Of a DNA stretch of 43,680 nt, positions 42,029 to 43,680 are shown piece by piece. Source of the stretch: a virus; IMG/VR virus record IMGVR_UViG_3300044707_000195, positions 1-43,680 of that record; one strand, 5' to 3'. The position numbers were made by a program, and so were the translations under genes. Position 1 is the first letter of the stretch. Each line of letters opens with the position of its first letter. Under the pieces are notes generated by a model. The model had not been told where the DNA came from. It saw only the letters and a list, made by a program, of their open reading frames with translations, and searched no databases.

Positions 42029-42961
42029 TTAAAGAGAGCGCTTGAAGAATGTCGCGTTAACATTCTTTTTCGCTTGCTTTTTGGTAGGCGCTTCACGATA
42101 CTCAATCAATGGATTGCCTTGGTTGTCTGTACGATCTTTCAGCATCTCTACAATGTTTTCAGCGATAGAACCTTGAGAACGCGCAACATTAGTTGAGCCT
42201 GTGAGTTTAGCAGCATCTTCGATGCAGTACAGCATATCATCAAGTAGACCACAAATCTCGTTATAGCTGTAGTACATCTTCTTAAGATTAGCATAGAAGC
42301 TTTTAGCGATAGATTGTACTGTTGTGATGGTACGGTCACCAATACCTTGAGAGGTATAGGAAAACCAAGCCGCATTCAAGAAAGCGTCACTCTGAGATAA
42401 AGTACCATCGCGCCCCGCTCTCAAACAGTCATTGCAATCAGGCAATACGCCATACTTTGCCAACTTAAAGGCGCTATTTTCGCCTTTAGACACAGAACGA
42501 CTACCGTTAGAAGTCAGCACCAAACTCATTGCGATACCCATACTGGTTGGTTTGAATAGCAGCACATTAATGAGAGTATCACCTGACAGTCCAAACTTTT
42601 TGAGGTTAGCCATTGCATTAATACGGTGTCTACCTGACACTGCATACCTCACATTGTCAAACTCAGCAACATACACAGGTTGTTGAAAAATTCCAGTTGT
42701 GAGGAATCCTGTATGAGGGTCGAACAGAATCGACTGAACTTTTTTCTCTGATACCTCAGACTGCATACCTAGATCTGCAACTTGTTTCATGGCAGTGATG
42801 AGGTCATCAAGAGTCATAAGTTCAGTCACAAATTCGACTTGGTATTCACTGAAATCGCGATTCATCTTGGCACATTCTTCTTGGAGTTGAGTGACTACTT
42901 CGGGCTGTAGTGCATTGAATGATTCGGCTAAAGAAATAACGGATTCGCTGTTGTTAGACAT
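42029..42961 (-). CDS. ParB-like early protein
   Basis: 310 residues. An acidic helical N terminus is followed by SILFDPHTGFLTTGIFQQP, then VRYAVSGRHRINAMANLKK with the GRHR box. SNGSRSVSKGENSAFKLAK and ITTVQSIAKSFYANLKK come next, ending NVNATFFKRSL. This is the ParB/sulfiredoxin-like pattern (strand, GxHR, helix) seen in nucleic-acid-acting proteins, including ParB-type nucleases. It is a diverged duplicate of 40701-41789. Two of the five GATC sites of the genome are in this gene, which may mean later acquisition. It is bounded by its own promoter and terminator. Confidence 0.74.
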   Translation of the reverse strand: MSNNSESVISLAESFNALQPEVVTQLQEECAKMNRDFSEYQVEFVTELMTLDDLITAMKQVADLGMQSEVSEKKVQSILFDPHTGFLTTGIFQQPVYVAEFDNVRYAVSGRHRINAMANLKKFGLSGDTLINVLLFKPTSMGIAMSLVLTSNGSRSVSKGENSAFKLAKYGVLPDCNDCLRAGRDGTLSQSDAFLNAAWFSYTSQGIGDRTITTVQSIAKSFYANLKKMYYSYNEICGLLDDMLYCIEDAAKLTGSTNVARSQGSIAENIVEMLKDRTDNQGNPLIEYREAPTKKQAKKNVNATFFKRSL

Positions 42962-42992
42962 GATGATTATAACCTGTAATTGGTGTATGTAA

Positions 42993-43023
42993 ATAGTAAA
43001 GCAGAATTAAGCTTGGTTGTCAA
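42993..43023 (-). promoter_or_regulatory. Probable promoter for gene 42029
   Basis: TTGACA on the - strand (43018-43023, inside the end of the upstream gene) with TACTAT at 42993-42998, spacing 19 bases. A TATAAT at 42966-42971 lies only 4 bases before the ATG, too close for a normal leader. The -35 box and its position after each small early gene match the other early promoters; the long spacer weakens the call. Confidence 0.6.
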
Positions 43024-43222
43024 TTAAATCGCGCAATTGCGATACAGAATCAAGAGGGTAGCGCGTTTCGCTAGTGTCGTTGTCATCGCTGTATTCATAC
43101 CCTTCATCTGTGATATGAATACTAATCTCACCGTAGCTGAAATCATAGAAATTGTCAGGTGTTGGACTGCGATGACAATAAAGCTCAATGAAGCGCGACA
43201 GCATGAAAAGTTGGTTAGTCAT
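43007..43222 (-). CDS. Small acidic early protein
   Basis: 71 residues: MTNQLFMLSRFIELYCH, then FYDFSYGEISIHITDEG and a polar acidic end. Small acidic proteins made first in infection often inhibit host enzymes, but nothing here identifies a target. The MTN start and size resemble the neighbour at 43266. A TTGACA promoter lies just upstream, and another -35 box is embedded in its last codons. Confidence 0.68.
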   Translation of the reverse strand: MTNQLFMLSRFIELYCHRSPTPDNFYDFSYGEISIHITDEGYEYSDDNDTSETRYPLDSVSQLRDLIDNQA

Positions 43223-43240
43223 TGTTAGTGTGGTGATAAT

Positions 43241-43269
43241 AATAAATCACAGTTAGGCGCGGTTGTCAA
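43241..43269 (-). promoter_or_regulatory. Probable early promoter for gene 43007
   Basis: TTGACA on the - strand (43264-43269) overlaps the stop of the upstream gene. The -10 is TTTATT at 17 bases (43241-43246), with an overlapping TATTAT at 19 bases. The start codon at 43222 is about 20 bases further. Confidence 0.68.
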
Positions 43270-43460
43270 GAAGGAAGTTTAATCTTTTGCTTGTACTTGT
43301 CTGAGGATTGGCAATCGTCATATTTTGCACTCATCAGGTAATCGTTTACTCTGTCAGCTTTGATAGCTTCATACAACCCTTGCTTAAACAGCTTGCAATC
43401 AGTCAGAGACTTGAAAGAATAGCGAGTACGCTCGTAATGAATGTGAAATGAATTAGTCAT
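43266..43460 (-). CDS. Small early protein, first gene of the leftward arm
   Basis: 64 residues: MTNSFHIHYERTRYSFKS, then LFKQGLYEAIKADRVNDY and a basic end. AAGGAG lies 8 bases before the ATG. It is rich in Tyr, Lys and Asp with a helical middle. As the first gene behind the strongest early promoter it is a candidate host-takeover factor; no family or motif was recognised. Confidence 0.7.
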   Translation of the reverse strand: MTNSFHIHYERTRYSFKSLTDCKLFKQGLYEAIKADRVNDYLMSAKYDDCQSSDKYKQKIKLPS

Positions 43461-43505
43461 TGCGGTTGCTCCTTGCCTTGCGGCGCTGTGTTCTTCGATG
43501 TATGT

Positions 43506-43534
43506 AATCTAGCAAAGCTGACAGAGATTGTCAA
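43506..43534 (-). promoter_or_regulatory. Leading early promoter
   Basis: On the - strand TTGACA (43529-43534), 17-base spacer, TAGATT (43506-43511), about 45 bases before the first early ATG. It is a consensus-like sigma70 promoter facing left at the edge of the intergenic region, suited to immediate use by host RNA polymerase. Confidence 0.88.
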
Positions 43535-43553
43535 GTGTTTCACCAAAATAAAT

Positions 43554-43680
43554 GTAGTCGCGCCCTCTTAGTCTTACACCGTAAGGGTTGTGGGTTTGTC
43601 TGGTTGTGTTGGTGTTGTTGTGTGGTGTGTTGGTTATACGTGTGTGTGTGTGATTTATATATCTGGGTTGTGTGGTTTAG
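43554..43680. repeat. Terminal direct repeat, right copy
   Basis: Exact copy of bases 1-127. Removing one copy gives a genome of 43,553 bases in which the early promoters near 43.5 kb and the late leader at 1-543 form a single intergenic region. Confidence 0.95.

Noticed and set aside
42966-42971. TATAAT just before the gene at 42961
   Set aside because: Only 4 bases upstream of the start codon, so the transcript would begin within the start codon; the TTGACA/TACTAT pair upstream is preferred.
1-43680. tRNA genes, CRISPR arrays, integrase, photosynthesis or nblA-type genes
   Set aside because: Looked for on both strands and not seen; small genes examined do not match these.

Overview
The window is one complete tailed-phage genome. 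Its first and last 127 bases are identical, so it is a circular assembly product with about 43,553 unique bases. It looks like a lytic T7-like podovirus: portal, HK97-fold capsid, tail tubular A and B proteins, large ejected internal proteins, a gp4-like primase-helicase, family A DNA polymerase, endonuclease I and ATP-dependent ligase. I see no RNA polymerase, integrase or repressor. The size, the two convergent arms, host-type promoters and a small lysine-rich protein familiar from cyanophages suggest a freshwater cyanophage of the Pf-WMP3/Pf-WMP4/A-4L type. That assignment is an inference from gene content and was not tested by alignment.

Layout. A gene-free GT-rich region spans the junction (43461-43553 plus 1-543). 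From it the late arm runs rightward on the + strand, 544-26489: small virion-like proteins, a tail-fibre-like protein and its small partner, terminase, portal, scaffold, capsid, KTSC protein, tail tubes, four large internal or ejection proteins, a cyanophage-type basic protein and a membrane coiled-coil protein. An intrinsic terminator at 26742-26777 closes this arm. The early arm runs leftward on the - strand from 43460 to 26910. It opens with TTGACA-type promoters and small proteins, then two paralogous ParB-like proteins, then replication genes, then recombination genes (exonuclease plus DUF1071 annealing protein), a MoxR-like AAA+ ATPase with a VWA-like partner, and a gp1.7-like DUF3310 protein. 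Two free-standing HNH endonucleases sit in this arm, one of them inside a disrupted and partly duplicated gene.

Unusual points. (1) The 1339-residue virion-type protein at 17463 carries two ParB-like segments and a probable ADP-ribosyltransferase domain, so it could be an injected host-takeover or counter-defence effector. (2) An octamer, GAGGGTRT, occurs about 38 times in both orientations and several reading frames. (3) GATC occurs only five times, three of them in 50 bases of non-coding DNA, and GGCC was not found at all, which suggests strong restriction-site avoidance. (4) Several genes shorter than 60 codons are tightly coupled to their neighbours, including two single-pass membrane micro-proteins and a zinc ribbon.

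How the genes work together (inference). Host RNA polymerase would read the early arm from the TTGACA promoters, making the ParB-like proteins and the replication and recombination set. The late arm builds the particle. Lysis genes are not obvious: the only clear wall-cutting domains are M23 and a transglycosylase-like domain inside an ejection protein.
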